Origin: Posidonia oceanica
Taxonomy: Eukaryota; Streptophyta; Magnoliopsida; Alismatales; Posidoniaceae
Assembly: GCA_037176725.1 (NCBI GenBank)
Contig: JAZBRS010000050.1
Span: 11,054,001-11,118,000, forward strand
Reading direction: 5' to 3'
DNA: 64,000 nt
Made by a program: the position numbers and the translations under genes. The notes beneath the pieces are model-generated. The model was not told the DNA's origin. It made no database searches and worked only from the letters and a program-made list of their open reading frames with translations. Numbering within the stretch: position 1 is the first letter of the stretch; the number at the start of each line of letters is the position of its first letter. Shown here piece after piece: positions 44,585 to 56,270 of this stretch.

Positions 44585-46435
44585 GGAGCTGCTGCTGGGC
44601 GCGAGCTGACGAATTCAAACTCGGCCGGCGATCACTGCAGCAGAGGGGACAGGGCGACCAGCTCCGGAAAAGCCGCGGAGAGGAAGGAGGGGCGGCGAGC
44701 TCTGTGGATTGAAATGATGGAAGCTCAAATTCAAAACCACAGAGGGAAAGCTGTAGCCGGCCGCTCGCGGGAAGAACTGCAGGGGAAGGAGGAAGACGGA
44801 GGGGCGTGGGCCGGACCGTGCGGGGAGCTGAAAAAAAAAAGGAAATAAAAGAAAAAGAGGAACGGGCTGGATTGAGCCCAGTAAAGAAAAGAAAGAATGG
44901 AAGAGAAAAGTAAGAAAGAAAGAGAGGGTAGAATGGGGAAATAAAATAGGTAAAAATAAACTAAAAATAAATAAAAATGCCAGAAGGATTGTGCTGCAGG
45001 TTAGGATTTTAATTAAGATTTTTAATGGTCATTTTGAGTTGATTAATGTGTTTTGGGCTTGATTAGGGTTTTAGGGCTTTGGTTTTGTTTTTAATTGGTT
45101 TTCACTTGATTAAATGTTTGTTAAATCTTTTTTAAATTGTTTTAAAAATTGTATTTCCCTTGTTGGACACTTAGGATATTAATTAGGATTTAATTTCGTA
45201 TTAATCAGGGTGGGTTTTAGGTTTTTAAGTTTTAGTCTTCTTAGGGTTTCTTCCTTTTTAAGTCTTTTAAGTTATGTTTGGATTTTTATTTATTGGTTTT
45301 TTCTTGAAGTTTTTAGTTGGATTTTTTTGGTTTGATAGGGCGTTTTTTAAGTCTTTCAGATGTGTTTTTCTTTTCTTTTTTAATTAAGTTTTTAACTTGT
45401 TTTTCTTATGTTTATTAGGTTAAGTCTTTTGCCTTCTTTAATTACTTGTTTTAGTGTTTGATTTTTAATTCTCCTTTTTAGGGTTTGTCTTTTAATTCTT
45501 CTGATGGGGTTTTTATTTTTACTGGGTTTTGATTTTATTTTAGCTTTTTCCTTGATTTTTCAGTGTTTTCTTTTGACTTGTTTTGCATTTTTTAGTTTGC
45601 ATGTTTGGTTTTCTTTTTAGCTTGATTTAGTTAAGTTTAAGTTGTTAATAGCTTGTTTAATATATTTTTAATTGTTTTTCTTAGGGTTCTGATTTGCTTC
45701 TTTTGTGTTTTGAGATTTTACAGATTTTTATGGGTTTTTGTGGATTTTTGCAGAAGGGAGAAAAGAAAAAGAGAAGGAAGAAAGAAATGGAAAAAGAGGG
45801 AGATAAGAGGAAAAGAGATAAGTTGGAGGAAAACGATTTTTTAAAATTCAGAAAAAGTGTTAAAAATAAAGTAAAAATAGGGATAAGATAGAGGAAGGAT
45901 AGAGGCACAGAGGGGGCCCACAGCCAGACCAGAAAAAGGACAAGAAGGGGATGAAAAGAGAGATGATAATCAGGAGAGAGAGAGGAGAGAGAAAATGATA
46001 ATCCCGGAGAGAGAAAAGGATAATTTGGGTGAAAGAGGGTCTTAATGGTCTTGGAATGGGGTGAGAATTGGTGAGTGGGTAGTCTAGGGTTTGAAGTGTT
46101 GGTTCTAAAGTTTTGGTTTGATTCCAAGGAGGTTTTGGAGGAGTTCAAGGTGTAGAAAAAGGGTAGTTTCACCTAAGTTTTCTAGGGTTTTCAAGGATGG
46201 GTTGGGTTTGGAAATTTCTAGGTTTTTGGGTAGGTTTGTTGAGTGGATAGTGGTGGGTTTTCCTATGGATTTTGGTTAGGTTTTGAGGTTGGGAAGGGGG
46301 GTAAAGGTTTGGGTCAAAATGGGCTGATTTTGAAGGGTAGAGAGGGGAATTAGGGTTAGGGTTTGGTTGGAGTTTGATCCAGCAATCACCAGGAGGGCTC
46401 CAAAGGTCCAAGCCTGCCATGATGGGGTGTCAACA

Positions 46436-47140
46436 TAAGCCTAAAAAGGTTCACACCTCCCACCTCAAAAGCGAACACTTACCATCTCCTAGCTAGGGGC
46501 AGAGAAAGCTTGCACACCCATGAGGGAGAAAACAAAAAAGAGAGCAGAAAAAGTAGGTGTAGGTCCTGAGAGTTTGGCAGGTAGCCTGTCCTCACCACAC
46601 CACCACATGTATACTGCCAACACCCGTTCCGGAGTGCCACCAGCAAGCTAAGAGTCCAAGTAGGGCCCAGTGAGTCGGGGACGACTCCCTTCCTCTGCAG
46701 CAGGCACCAAAGCACTCCGTTTGCTGAGGGCACCAAAGCATACTAATCATCTCTTAAACATATCAACCTGCATCATGCATACATGCATCTCCAATCATCC
46801 CTTCCTTCTCCTCAATCATTCCGCTCTGCAACTTGCCTCGACTCTAAGACAGTATTTCTTGCCAAGCACGCGTTGACGCCGCTCGAGCTGCGCTGATCCA
46901 GATCTCCTGCCAGTCCTCGCCCCTGTGTCAACAAGACTGCTACAGAATTCTCCTGCCTATGTGTGCTTAGCTGCTATCTTATGATATTAACTGCTGAATG
47001 TTATTGAACTGCTTTATCAGCTTCAGATTCTGCTCTCACCTAGACATTATATGCCTGTGTGATTTGACTATCTACAACATTGATAACAGGTACCTTAAAG
47101 CCTCTGCAGCATCTGCTTGTTTCACCCTGCAGCCTGCGCC
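46436..47140 (+). other. Post-pol spacer of element 3, right part
   Basis: Resumes with TAAGCCTAAAAAGG and follows element 2 from 26,224 to 26,915. It contains CACC-rich, GCATACATGCATC-rich and AACTGCT-rich blocks, then TTGATAACAGGTACCTTAAA shortly before the accessory ORF. No gene seen. Confidence 0.5.
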
Positions 47141-48343
47141 ATGGGTTATCCTACTCTTGAAACCCTAGTGCACTGTTCTGAAGCCCTACGGGGTTGGATA
47201 GGCAAGCTTACCCAGGAAGACTGTGAGAAGCTGCGCCTCTGGGGCATACCTACAAAATTGCTGAAGGCGGCTGATGTCGAAGTGAGCCGTCACCTTCTGT
47301 GTGCTGCCGCAAGATTCTGGAAGCCGACGCACCATGTCTTCCGCTTCGGAAGGACTGAACTGACACCAACTCTGGAGGAGGTGCGCCGCATCTGTGGCTT
47401 CTCCCGGCTGATGGGACCGCCCATTTTCATGAGGCATGACAAGTACATAGCGGTCCTCTGCAAGCTATCTAGGCTATCTACTGACCGGTGCCAGCAAAGA
47501 CTGATTTGCACCAGCGGCCTCACGCCCATGCTGCGCTTGCACTACTTTGACGAGATCGTAGACAAGCGTGCTGAACTCGGAGATGATCTATGGCTTCGGG
47601 GATTTATCACCCGATTTCTGGGAGAACTGATATTCACTCACGGCCGGATGATAGTTGCGATAGAAGTCGTTGAAATCGCACTAGCTGTGGTGACTAGGCA
47701 AATCGACCTGACACCAGTCATCTTGGCTGAAACTTACTCCAGGCTGGACCGCATCTCTCACTGCTGCCACCACTTCCATGGCTGCGGAATGCTAGTACAG
47801 ATCTGGCTGGCTGCACATCTGGAGTTGAACTTACTGCGCCCCCAAGGCCACGCTATCGAAACATACTGCAACAGCAGCCATGCTAGGACAATCAAGAAAG
47901 TCCTCGAAGAATACAAGAAGCTATTAGAGCTGACGGACGACACCGTCATATGGTGCATCATTCCATCTGCGGCTGAGCCTTTTACCATCTTCTTCGATAC
48001 CCGTGATGCGTGACTTGTGGTGCTGCCTAGATTCACCGGAGGCGTGGAGTATCACCCCATCCGGGTCATGCGGCAGTTCGGCCTCTGGTAGGGTGCTTTC
48101 ATAGACAGCACAGCCCCAAGGCTCCTTCAAGCATATCCTTTTGGCTCGACATCTGCTACAACTAAGCTGGCTGATCTTATGCAGCTTGGAGTGTGGTCTA
48201 CTGACCTGGCATTTGCGCAAGACTCGGGATGCACTCCCGAATATCTGACGGAGGTACAAGCATTTTGGCCTATCAGTGAGATACCTCCTGGCGCTCCCCA
48301 GTTCCCTGACTCCAGAAAGGCAAAGAAAGCTCGGACCGACTAG
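47141..48343 (+). pseudogene. Accessory ORF downstream of pol, copy 3 (plant-mobile-domain / DUF7745-like), best preserved
   Basis: ATG 47,141 to TAG 48,341-48,343, 401 codons, with only two in-frame stops: TGA 48,011 (same codon as in copy 2; CGA in copy 1) and TAG 48,089. The first 290 codons are open. I chose ATG 47,141 because it aligns with copy 2; a longer frame would need a non-ATG start at 47,117. Landmarks: G-W-I-G-K-L-T-Q-E-D near residue 25, H-H-V-F-R-F-G-R-T-E-L-T-P-T-L-E-E-V near 70, L-G-D-D-L-W-L-R-G-F near 150, L-A-E-T near 200, H-G-C-G-M-L-V-Q-I-W-L near 215, and E-Y-H-P-I-R-V-M-R near 305. The DUF7745/plant-mobile-domain resemblance is a family-level impression; no enzymatic motif is apparent. 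Confidence 0.75.
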
Positions 48344-48610
48344 AGCGTCCATGTAACTGTCTGCTTGTTTTATGCTATAAACTTTTGGCCTGCCACAGGC
48401 ATGTAATCAAGTTCAATCAATACAAAGGCATTCTGAGCCACCTGTTGGCATTCCAAACCTGCTTCAAGTGCATGAATGATCATATCAATCATATCTGCAG
48501 GGCCGCTGGCCAGACTTGCTGTCGAACACTGCAGGAAAGTCCTCCTCAATCAACCCAAGTGTCGACCCATGCCATCCAAACAAGCAAAGCTGCCGGGCAC
48601 TGTCATCCAG
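48344..48610 (+). other. Spacer after the accessory ORF, element 3
   Basis: Counterpart of the first half of 1945-2430: T-rich 3'-UTR-like start, then CATATCAATCATATCTGCAG and a CC/GG-rich stretch. No gene seen. Confidence 0.45.
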
Positions 48611-48621
48611 ATCTTCATCCT

Positions 48622-48740
48622 CGGGCTGGCACCCCCAACTGCCAGGCGATAAGTCCGTTAACTTGTCATCAGCGGGCTGGCACCCCCAACTGCCCAGCGA
48701 TAGGTCCGTCAACCTGTCATCCTCGGGTTGGTACCCCAAA
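48622..48740 (+). repeat. 51-bp tandem repeat unique to element 3 (two and a half units)
   Basis: CGGGCTGGCACCCCCAACTG begins at 48,622 and 48,673, and a third, partial CGGGTTGGTACCCC at 48,724. Spacing is exactly 51 nt. Each full unit has its own inverted repeat: GATAAG-N8-CTTGTC (48,648-48,667) and GATAGG-N8-CCTGTC (48,699-48,718). Elements 1 and 2 have a single copy of the flanking segment and no such stem here. Confidence 0.85.
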
Positions 48741-49078
48741 CTACTCGTCTGGCAAACACGTCAGTTTTGTCTTCACCCTCTATTTTTGATGCCAAGGACG
48801 CGCTGGCCAACCCCTGGTATCATCTTGATACTAGGCGCATCTTTTGATCGCCCCTTGGTATCATTCCTCCTTTCTTTCCCCCATGGTATTCCTGGTATCA
48901 TGGGATGATTTGCCCTCGTGAAACTCATTCATTTGTCGGCCGATAAGTCCGATATCTTATCATTCCTTCATCCTCTCTTTGCCGGTCGGTAAGTCTGATA
49001 TCTTATCATTCTATTCTTTTATTCATTTGCCGGCTGATAAGTCCGATATCTTATCATCTCTCTCCCTTTGCCGGCCGA
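48741..49078 (+). repeat. Spacer and short 39-bp-type array (about 3 units), element 3
   Basis: 48,741-48,930 matches the GGTATC-rich spacer of the other tails. From about 48,936, three units with GATAAGTCCGATATCTTATC or GGTAAGTCTGATATCTTATC follow at irregular spacing. The next unit is cut at GCCGA (49,074-49,078) by solo LTR C. Confidence 0.8.
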
Positions 49079-49734
49079 TGTAGCAATCCCGATCGGAATC
49101 AGGCTCGCTATTAGCGGCGATTGGATCCGAGGAAGAGGCTCAACTCGAAAACACTTAAAATCGAGGAGAAAAGAGAAAGATAAGACAAATCAGAGTCGCC
49201 ACCATGTCTATTAACGGGAGACAAGGAAAATCGGGGGAAATGCGTGAATTAACACGCAAAACCAAGCAAGAAATGCAAAGCAAAGCAATGCAAGGGAAAA
49301 CAAATGCAAATGCATGCAAAAGAGATGACTCTAGCCTAAGATAAGGGCAGTATGGTCATTGCGGGCCAAAAGACAAGGCAAGGACTCCTGTTACGTGCGG
49401 GGAAGGTGTTAGGCACCCCCGACACGCCCGAGAATCGGTCTTTCTAGGCTTACGCTCGCATACACAAGGAAATGCAGGATTGAATGCCTAAATGCCAATG
49501 AATGCCTAAATGAATGCTCAAGGTGTGCTCTAAGTGGGAGGATGCAGAGCAAGGAAGTAAACGTGCTCTCTAAGTGCTCAGCTACGCTGTCTGTGTTCCG
49601 AACCGGGCGAAACCTGGCTCGTGAGAATTCCAGGTAGTAAGCATCACAGCCCTATATGCAAATGCAAGCGAAAAAAGCAAAATAACGGCAAAACCATGCA
49701 ATGCAGGCGACATGCAAGAGAAAACGGCGTAAAA

Positions 49735-49975
49735 CACACAAAACGAAGCAAGAAACAAGAACGGCACGCGAAACGGCGCAAAAGGACAAGATCGACACGC
49801 AAAACGAGCGAGAAAGTAAGGCGGCACGTAAATCGATGCAAAAGACGATGACGGGCACGCAAAACTGCGCCAAAAACAGGGCAAGCACGCAAAGCGGCGC
49901 GAAAGACAAAGCAGGCACGCAAAACGGTGCCAAAACGAGAGCGGGCACGCAAAACGGTGCCAAAAGCAGCGAGAT
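49735..49975 (-). repeat. 30-bp minisatellite in solo LTR C (about 8 units)
   Basis: Plus-strand units GGCACGCAAAACGGTGCCAA or GACACGCAAAACGAGCGAGA with short variable linkers; diverged. Confidence 0.8.
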
Positions 49976-50102
49976 AAAAACCTCGGAAAAGCCGTGCGAA
50001 TGCAAATGCAAGGAAAAGATTAGAAGTAGTAAAAGGAGAAGTAGAACAACGCATGTGTGAGAACAGGCGCTGTCCGGGGCCACACAGAGTAGGTGTGAAG
50101 AC

Positions 50103-50428
50103 CTACAAAGGGGAGAGTGAGCAAACGGAGGGATTACCATTCCTTTGTGACCGTTTCCCACTAAACCGTTCCACGATCTGTCTCGCACGCTGCCCAAAGC
50201 TCGCGATGCGATCGGATCGTGGAAAAGGGGGAAGAAAGTCACATTAAGTGGTAAATCCAGGGAAAACTCAACACAAAACACATGGGGAAACGCGAAACGG
50301 GGATCTAAGTTGCCAAGCAGAAAGGGGAGGTCCTATTCTACATGCTCAAAGAGACAGAAATCGAAAACGAGGAAAACTATACAAATGGCATGCAAATGAA
50401 TGTAATGCAGGGGTTCAGGAGGACATAC
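50103..50428 (-). other. Putative LTR leader intron, solo LTR C
   Basis: Minus strand donor TTTCCAG|GTATGTCC and acceptor CTCTCCCCTTTGTAG|GTC; 326 nt, same length as in B. Confidence 0.4.
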
Positions 50429-53091
50429 CTGGAAATCCGGGAGCCTGATCTGAGATCTGTCTAGTCCATGCTGAAGAGCGCTTCGCTGCGGTCGCCTGGG
50501 CAGCTTACTTGAGAAGATCCAACGGCTGGATTGGAAGATATCGCAGCTTCAAGGCAGAAAGGCCAGAACAGGGGAGAAGAACAGATCTAGGTGTTCAGGA
50601 GGTCCTAGGGGTGTGCAAAAGGTCCTCCCAAGTGAAGGGGAGCTAAAGGTGCTTAGTGTGTGCAAAAGGATGCTAAAATGCAAGGCTAAATGGATGCAGA
50701 ATGCATGCACAAGCAAGAAGAGACAAGGGGAAAAACTTGGAAAAGACAGGAGTTCAAAAGCATTTTTGAAAAAGAAAAGGGGCTAAATGCAAGTTTTCAC
50801 AAAGGATAGGGTCCACAGAGGAGGGTTTTGAAAACAAGAGAGGGCAGGGCTTTATTTTGCAAAAGACTGGGCTCAGAAAGCTATTTTGAAAAGAGGGCAT
50901 GCATTAGAAGAGGTTTTGAAAACAAAAGAAGTCAGAGTGCAATTTTGGAAAAAAACTGGGGTCTAAAGTGCAAATTTTCCAAAAAACAGGGTTCTAGGGA
51001 GTCCGGGAATGCAAGTGGAGGGTCTACATGCAATTTTGTAAATATAGGAACTAAAATGCAACTTTAGGGGCAAAACAGTCTTTTTACATGATTTTTAAAG
51101 GATGCAAGGACCTATGTGTGATTTTTGAATCATGCAGGGGTCAAATATGCAATTTTATATGTAAAACATGCTCTGAAATCAAAAGACAGGACTGATGTGC
51201 AATTTTTGGAAAAAACAGGGGCCAAAATGCAATGTAATAAGCAAAAATGCATGCAGGATGGTTACTGTCCATTTAAAATGGACCTAAATGCAAAAATGCA
51301 AAACCAGGAGGCAAAACATGCAATGCAGTATGCAAAAATCAAAAATAAAACCTAAGTCTCTACAGTGCATGGACCTAAATGTAAAATCAGAAACATGCAG
51401 GGGGCCAGAATGCAATGCAATATGGCAAAATACATGCAAATAAATGAACTGATTTAAAGCAGGACCTATATGCAAAAATTGAAAGCAGAGGGGCTAAAAT
51501 GCAAAAGATTACAACTACACAGCACAGTAAAAGGACTTAAATGGAAATACTGAAAAACACAGATATTCAGAGCAATTTAGCATGGTTTTAGATTAAAAAC
51601 ATAGCAACTTAAATGGTAGAAGGATCAGAATGCAAAAATAAGGAAACTTAAGCTAAACATGCAATATTCACACAAAAAACTATATAACTGAAAAAATAAA
51701 TCTACAGTGAATGCCGGCGGCGACAAACACTGTAGCAGTGAGCTATCAGGGCTTGTGGCCGCCGGCACAGGGGGCTGAGGAGGCGCTGAACGACGGGGGA
51801 GATGCTCCCGGTGCTGACGGAGATCGGGCGGCGATCGGCGGAGGACGACGCGGCCTGGAGCGCGCTGAAACGGTCGCCGGAGTTCTGCAGAGTCTCAGAA
51901 GATTCGTCCGGCCGATCGACGCAGCGACGCTGCGTTCTGAGGGCCGGAGAACGCTCCTGGGACTCGTGCGGAGCTGAGACGATCGCGGGAGCTGCGTTCC
52001 GCTGCTCGGAGCGACGAGGCAACCGAAGAACTGCGCCGGAGAAGACGACCGGAGCGGCGAGCAGAAACGGGGCAAGAGGGCTGGAAACCTACTTCTAAGG
52101 GGCTGAGAAGCAACAGGGGGAGAAGAGGGAACTGAGGGTGTGAAGAAATACCTGGCTCCGTGTCTGAAACGTGCTCCCGACCTCGGCAGTTCCAGCAGTC
52201 GTCGGCGGAGGTCGTCCGGTCGCTGCGGTGATCGTCAACCGCTCACGAAGGTTGGAGCTGCTTCAGGACGATCTTCTGGTGCTTCCCAGACGTCCGGACG
52301 CGAGCTTCGAAGCTCGGGCTAAGATTTGGCAATTTTTGGGTTCAGCAGAGTGACTGGAGGTGGGGGGGGACTGTTGCTGCTCGTCGGACCTGGTGGAGCC
52401 TTCCGGGAGGTAGCTGGAGGTCTGGAGAGTGATGCTGGATGATCAGGTTAGGTTTCTGGAGAGTGTGGAGGGAGTTTGCAGGTTGGGTCGGTTTTTGGTC
52501 AGAAGGAGGCTTAGGTGTTTGTTGTGGAGTTCGGAAGCTGTGGTGGATGGTTGGGTTCGAGGTCTGGTGCTCTGGAAAGGTGGAGGTTCAGTGAATCTCT
52601 GGGTGGAGTTTGGAAGAAAGTTGCGGACTGGAGTGGAGGGAATTGTTGAATGGGTTGTGTTGGTTTCTGTTGGTGATCAAGAGGTGTTTCAGGGTGGTTT
52701 TAGGTGGTGAAAAGGCAATGGGATGGCGGGAGATGAAGGTTGGTAGTTGGGTGAGATTGGGGAAGCAACTAGGAGGAGTGTGGTGGCTTGAGGTGGGTCT
52801 GGCTTGCTGGAAAGGGAAGAGGGAGGTTTGCTGTGGATTTCAGGGGGAAAAGGAGAAGAATTGGGTGGGGGATGCTGGGGAATTGGAGGGCTGTCTCCGG
52901 GATGCCAAGAAGGACACTCCAGCACTCTCTTCTCACTCTCTTTTCTGGAATTAGACGGTGAAGAGGAGGAAGAAGGGAGGTCGCTCAGGTGGAGGAAGTT
53001 GGATTCGGTCTCTGGTTTGCTAACGCTGGTTCTCTCTGATTGCTCACACGGATTGCCAACTGAAGAAGATGCTCTGAAGGAATGAATGGAA

Positions 53092-53100
53092 GCTTATATG
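53092..53100 (-). promoter_or_regulatory. TATA box candidate in solo LTR C
   Basis: Minus strand CCCATATAAGCTTCC at the position aligned with the box of solo LTR B, at the border of the GC-rich leader. Confidence 0.42.
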
Positions 53101-55006
53101 GGGGGAGACCGGCTGCTGGCGCGCTGCTGATTTTTGAACTCCACCGGCGGCACTGCAGCGGAAGGGATGGCGAGGCGACCGGCATTCAATGCCTCTTGGG
53201 AACGGTGTTGAGATAGAGGAGAAGCGGCGAGCTGCTGGGTGATTGGACGGAGGCTCAAATTTCAAATGGAGGAGGGAAGACTGTCGCAGCAAGCTCGCGG
53301 GAGGAAAACCGGCTGACGCGCGAGGAAGAAGAAGGAAGAAGAAGGAGCGCTGGGTCGGACCGTGGGCCGAAGGAAAAAAAAGAAAAGAAATAAAAGAAAA
53401 AGAGAAACGGGCTGGATTGGGCCCAGCAGAGAAAAATAAAAAAATGAGAAAGAAAGGAAAGTAAGGAGAAGGAAAGAAAGGGAGGGAAAAGTGAGGAAAT
53501 AAAATAAGTAAAAATGAACTAAAAATAAATAAAAATATTAGAAAGGTTGTGATGTGAATTAGGATTTTAATTAATTTTTTTAATGGCCATTTTGGGTTGA
53601 TTAGTGTGTTTTGGGCTTGATTAGGGTTTTAAGGTTTTGGTTTTGCTTTTAATTAGTTTTCACTTGATTAAATGTTTGTTAAACCTTTTTTAAATTGTTT
53701 TTAAAAATTGTGTTTCCCTTGTTGGACACTTAGGATATTGATTAGGGTTTTTTAGGATTTATTTTCGTATTAACCAGGGTTGTTTTTAGGTTTTTAAGTT
53801 TTAGCCTTCTTAGGGTTTTTTCTTTCTTAAGTCTTTTAAATTATGCTTTGATTTTTATTTGTTGATTTTTTCTTGAAGTTTTTAGTTAGATTTCTCTGGT
53901 TTGATGGGGTGTTTTTAAGTCTTTTAAATGTGTTTTTCTTTTCCTTTTAATTAAGTTTTTTAATTTGTTTTTTCTTAGGTTTGTTAGGTTAAGTCTTTTG
54001 CTTCTTTAATTACTTGTTTTAATGTTTGTTTTTTGATTCTTCTTTTTAAGGTTTGTTTTTTAATTCTTCTGATGAGGTTTTTACTTTTGGGTGGGTTTTG
54101 ATTTCATTTTAGTTTTTTCCTTGATTTTTCAGTGTTTTCTTTTGATTTGATTTGCATTTTTTAGCTCACATGCTTGGTTTTCTTTTTAGCTTGATTTAGT
54201 TAAGTTTAGGTTTTTAATTGCTTGTTTAATGTTTTTTCATTGTTTTTCTTAGGGTTCTGATTTGTTTCTTTTATGTTTTGGGGTTTTACAGATTTTTAGG
54301 GGTTTTTATGGATTTTTGCAAAAGAGAGAAAAGGAAAAAAGAAGGAGGAAAGAAATGGAAAAAAGAGGGAGATAAAAGGAAAAGAGATAGGTTGGAGGAA
54401 AATGATTCTTTAAAATTTAGGGAAAATGTTAAAAATAAAGTAAAAATTAGAATAAGGTAGAGAAGGGGTAGAAGCATAAAGGGGGCCCACAGCTAGACCA
54501 GCGAAAGGGTAAGAAGGGGATGAAAAGAGAGATGATAAACAGGAGAGAGAGAGGAGAGAGAAAATGATAATCCCGGAGAGAGAAAAGGATAATTTGAGTG
54601 AATGGAGGTCTTAAAGGTCTTGGAATGGGATGAAAATTGGTGAGTGGGCAGTCTAGGATTTGAGGGGTTGCTTCTGAAGTTTTGGTTTGATTCTGAGAAG
54701 GTTTTAGAGGGGTTTCAAGGTGTAGAAAAAGGAGAGTTTTGCCTAGGTTTTCTAGGGTTTTTGGGAATGGTCTAAGTTTGAGATTTTCTAAGTGCTTGGG
54801 CAGGTTTGCTAAGTGGGTGTTGGTTGGTTTTCCTATGGATTTTGGTCAGGTTTTGAGCTTGGGAAGAGGGGTAAAGGCTTAGGTCAAGTTTGCTTGATTT
54901 TGAAGGGTAAAGAAGAGGGTTAGGGTTTGGTTTGGTTTGGGTTTAAGTCCAGCAATCACTAGGAGGGCTCCAAGTGGTCCAAGCCTGCCAAGATGGGGTG
55001 TCAACA

Positions 55007-55106
55007 GCCGATAAGTTTGATATCTTATCAATCTTTTTCTTATCAATCTCTTTCAATCATCAATCAATCTTTTCCTTATCAACCTTTTTCTTATCAATCA
55101 TCAATC

Positions 55107-55143
<37 letters not shown>

Positions 55144-55180
55144 CAATCAATCAATTAATCAATCAATCAATCACTGCTCT
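55007..55180 (+). repeat. (ATCA)n-rich tract in element 3
   Basis: After the remainder of the interrupted GATAAG unit come TTTTTCTTATCAATC blocks and about ten ATCA repeats at 55,100-55,172. Elements 1 and 2 have only 4-5 repeats at the same place, so this microsatellite has grown here. Confidence 0.9.
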
Positions 55181-56270
55181 TTCCGATTGATAGGACCGTA
55201 AACTATCATCTTGGGCTGATATCCAAAACTATCCCGCAGTTGTGTTATATGGCTGACATCCTGTAACTGTCTCTCGTAATTGCACCTTCCGGTTGATAGG
55301 ACCGTAAACAATCATTCTTTGGCTGATGATCCAAAACTCATCCTTGGTTGATATCCAAAACTATCACTTGCAATTACGTTATACGGCTGATATCCAGTAA
55401 CTATCCCTTGCAATTGCTCTTTCTGGTTGATAGGACTGTAAACTATCACTCTCGGTTGATAGGCCCGTAAACTATCGCTCCTGGTTGATAGGCCTGTAAA
55501 CTATCACTTCCGGTTGATAGGACCGTAAACTATCACCTGCAATTGCATTATATGGCTGATAACCAGTAACTATCCCTCATGATTGCGCTTTCCGGTTGAT
55601 AGGACCGTAAACTATCGCTCCCGGTTGATAGGCCCGTAAACTTTCGCTCCCGGTTGATAGGCCCGTAAACTATCGCTTCCGGTTGATAGGACCGTAAACT
55701 ATCGTTGCGCCAATTATGTTATACGGCTGATATCCAGTAACTATCACTCGCAAATGCCCTTTTCGGTTGATAGGACCGTAAACTATCACTTCCGGTTGAT
55801 AGGACCGTAAACTATCGCTCTCGGTTGATAGGCCTGTAAACTATCGCTTCCGGTTGATAGGCCCATAAACTATCGCTTCCGGTTGATAGGACCGTAAACT
55901 ATCATTCTCTGGCATTTGCGTTATACGGCTGATAACCAGTAACTATCACTCATGGATTGTGCTTCTGGTTGATAGGACCATAAACTATCGCTCTCGGTTG
56001 ATAGGCTCGTAAACTATCGCTCCCGGTTGATAGGCCCGTAAACTATCGCTTTCGGTTGATAGGCCCGTAAACTATCGCTTTCGGTTGATAGGACCATAAA
56101 CTATCCTGCACAATCATGTTTTACGGCTGATATCCAGTAACTATCACTAACAACTGCACCCTCCGGTTGATAGGATCGTAAACTATCGCTTCCGGTTGAT
56201 AGGTCCGTAAACTATCGCTTCCGATTGATAGGACCGTAAACTATCTGGCCGATAAGTCCGACATCTTATC
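55181..56270 (+). repeat. Hairpin-unit array, element 3 (longest, about 1.1 kb)
   Basis: More than 30 units, mostly GGTTGATAGGACCGTAAACT or GGTTGATAGGCCCGTAAACT followed by ATCGCT. They are punctuated by GCTGATATCCAGTAACTATC, GCTGATAACCAGTAACTATC and one GCTGACATCCTGTAACTGTC (55,253-55,271), plus linkers such as GCAATTGCATTATAC. The GGCCCG loop variant is specific to this element. It ends with GGCCGATAAGTCCGACATCT at about 56,243-56,270. Confidence 0.9.

Larger units (their letters stand above)
40641..46435 (-). mobile_element. Solo LTR B (5.8 kb, minus strand) inserted in the post-pol spacer of element 3
   Basis: Plus-strand ends are TGTAGCGATCCC...GGGGTGTCAACA; flanking duplication TAAGC (40,636-40,640 and 46,436-46,440). 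The same place in element 2 (26,220) is uninterrupted. On the plus strand it holds the conserved U5 block (40,945-41,030), 30-bp array, putative intron (41,692-42,017), T/A-rich repetitive stretch (42,350-43,290), GC-rich leader (43,300-44,580), TATA box, GA-rich tract, AT-rich stretch (44,940-45,720) and terminal zone. Compared with the LTRs of element 3 it lacks about 45 nt just inside the U5 end (counterpart about 62,702-62,747). No coding region is supported. Confidence 0.88.
49079..55006 (-). mobile_element. Solo LTR C (5.9 kb, minus strand) inserted in the array of element 3
   Basis: Plus-strand ends are TGTAGCAATCCC...GGGGTGTCAACA; flanking duplication GCCGA (49,074-49,078 and 55,007-55,011). 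It is very similar to solo LTR B throughout and lacks the same 45 nt near the U5 end, so B and C are one subfamily. On the plus strand: conserved block (49,382-49,466), 30-bp array, putative intron (50,103-50,428), T/A-rich repetitive stretch (50,700-51,690), GC-rich leader (51,700-53,100), TATA box, GA-rich tract (53,300-53,500), AT-rich stretch (53,500-54,290) and GA-rich terminal zone. Frames in the GC-rich zone overlap on both strands and differ between copies, so I reject them as genes. Confidence 0.88.

Noticed and set aside
40641..46435. Interpretation as a non-autonomous element with its own internal region rather than a solo LTR
   Set aside because: The whole stretch is collinear with the LTRs at 9647 and 56,804, which are bounded by polypurine tract or PBS; there are no internal LTR repeats.
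47117..47140. Upstream extension of accessory ORF copy 3
   Set aside because: It needs a TTG start; ATG 47,141 aligns with the ATG of copy 2 and the sequence before it is spacer.
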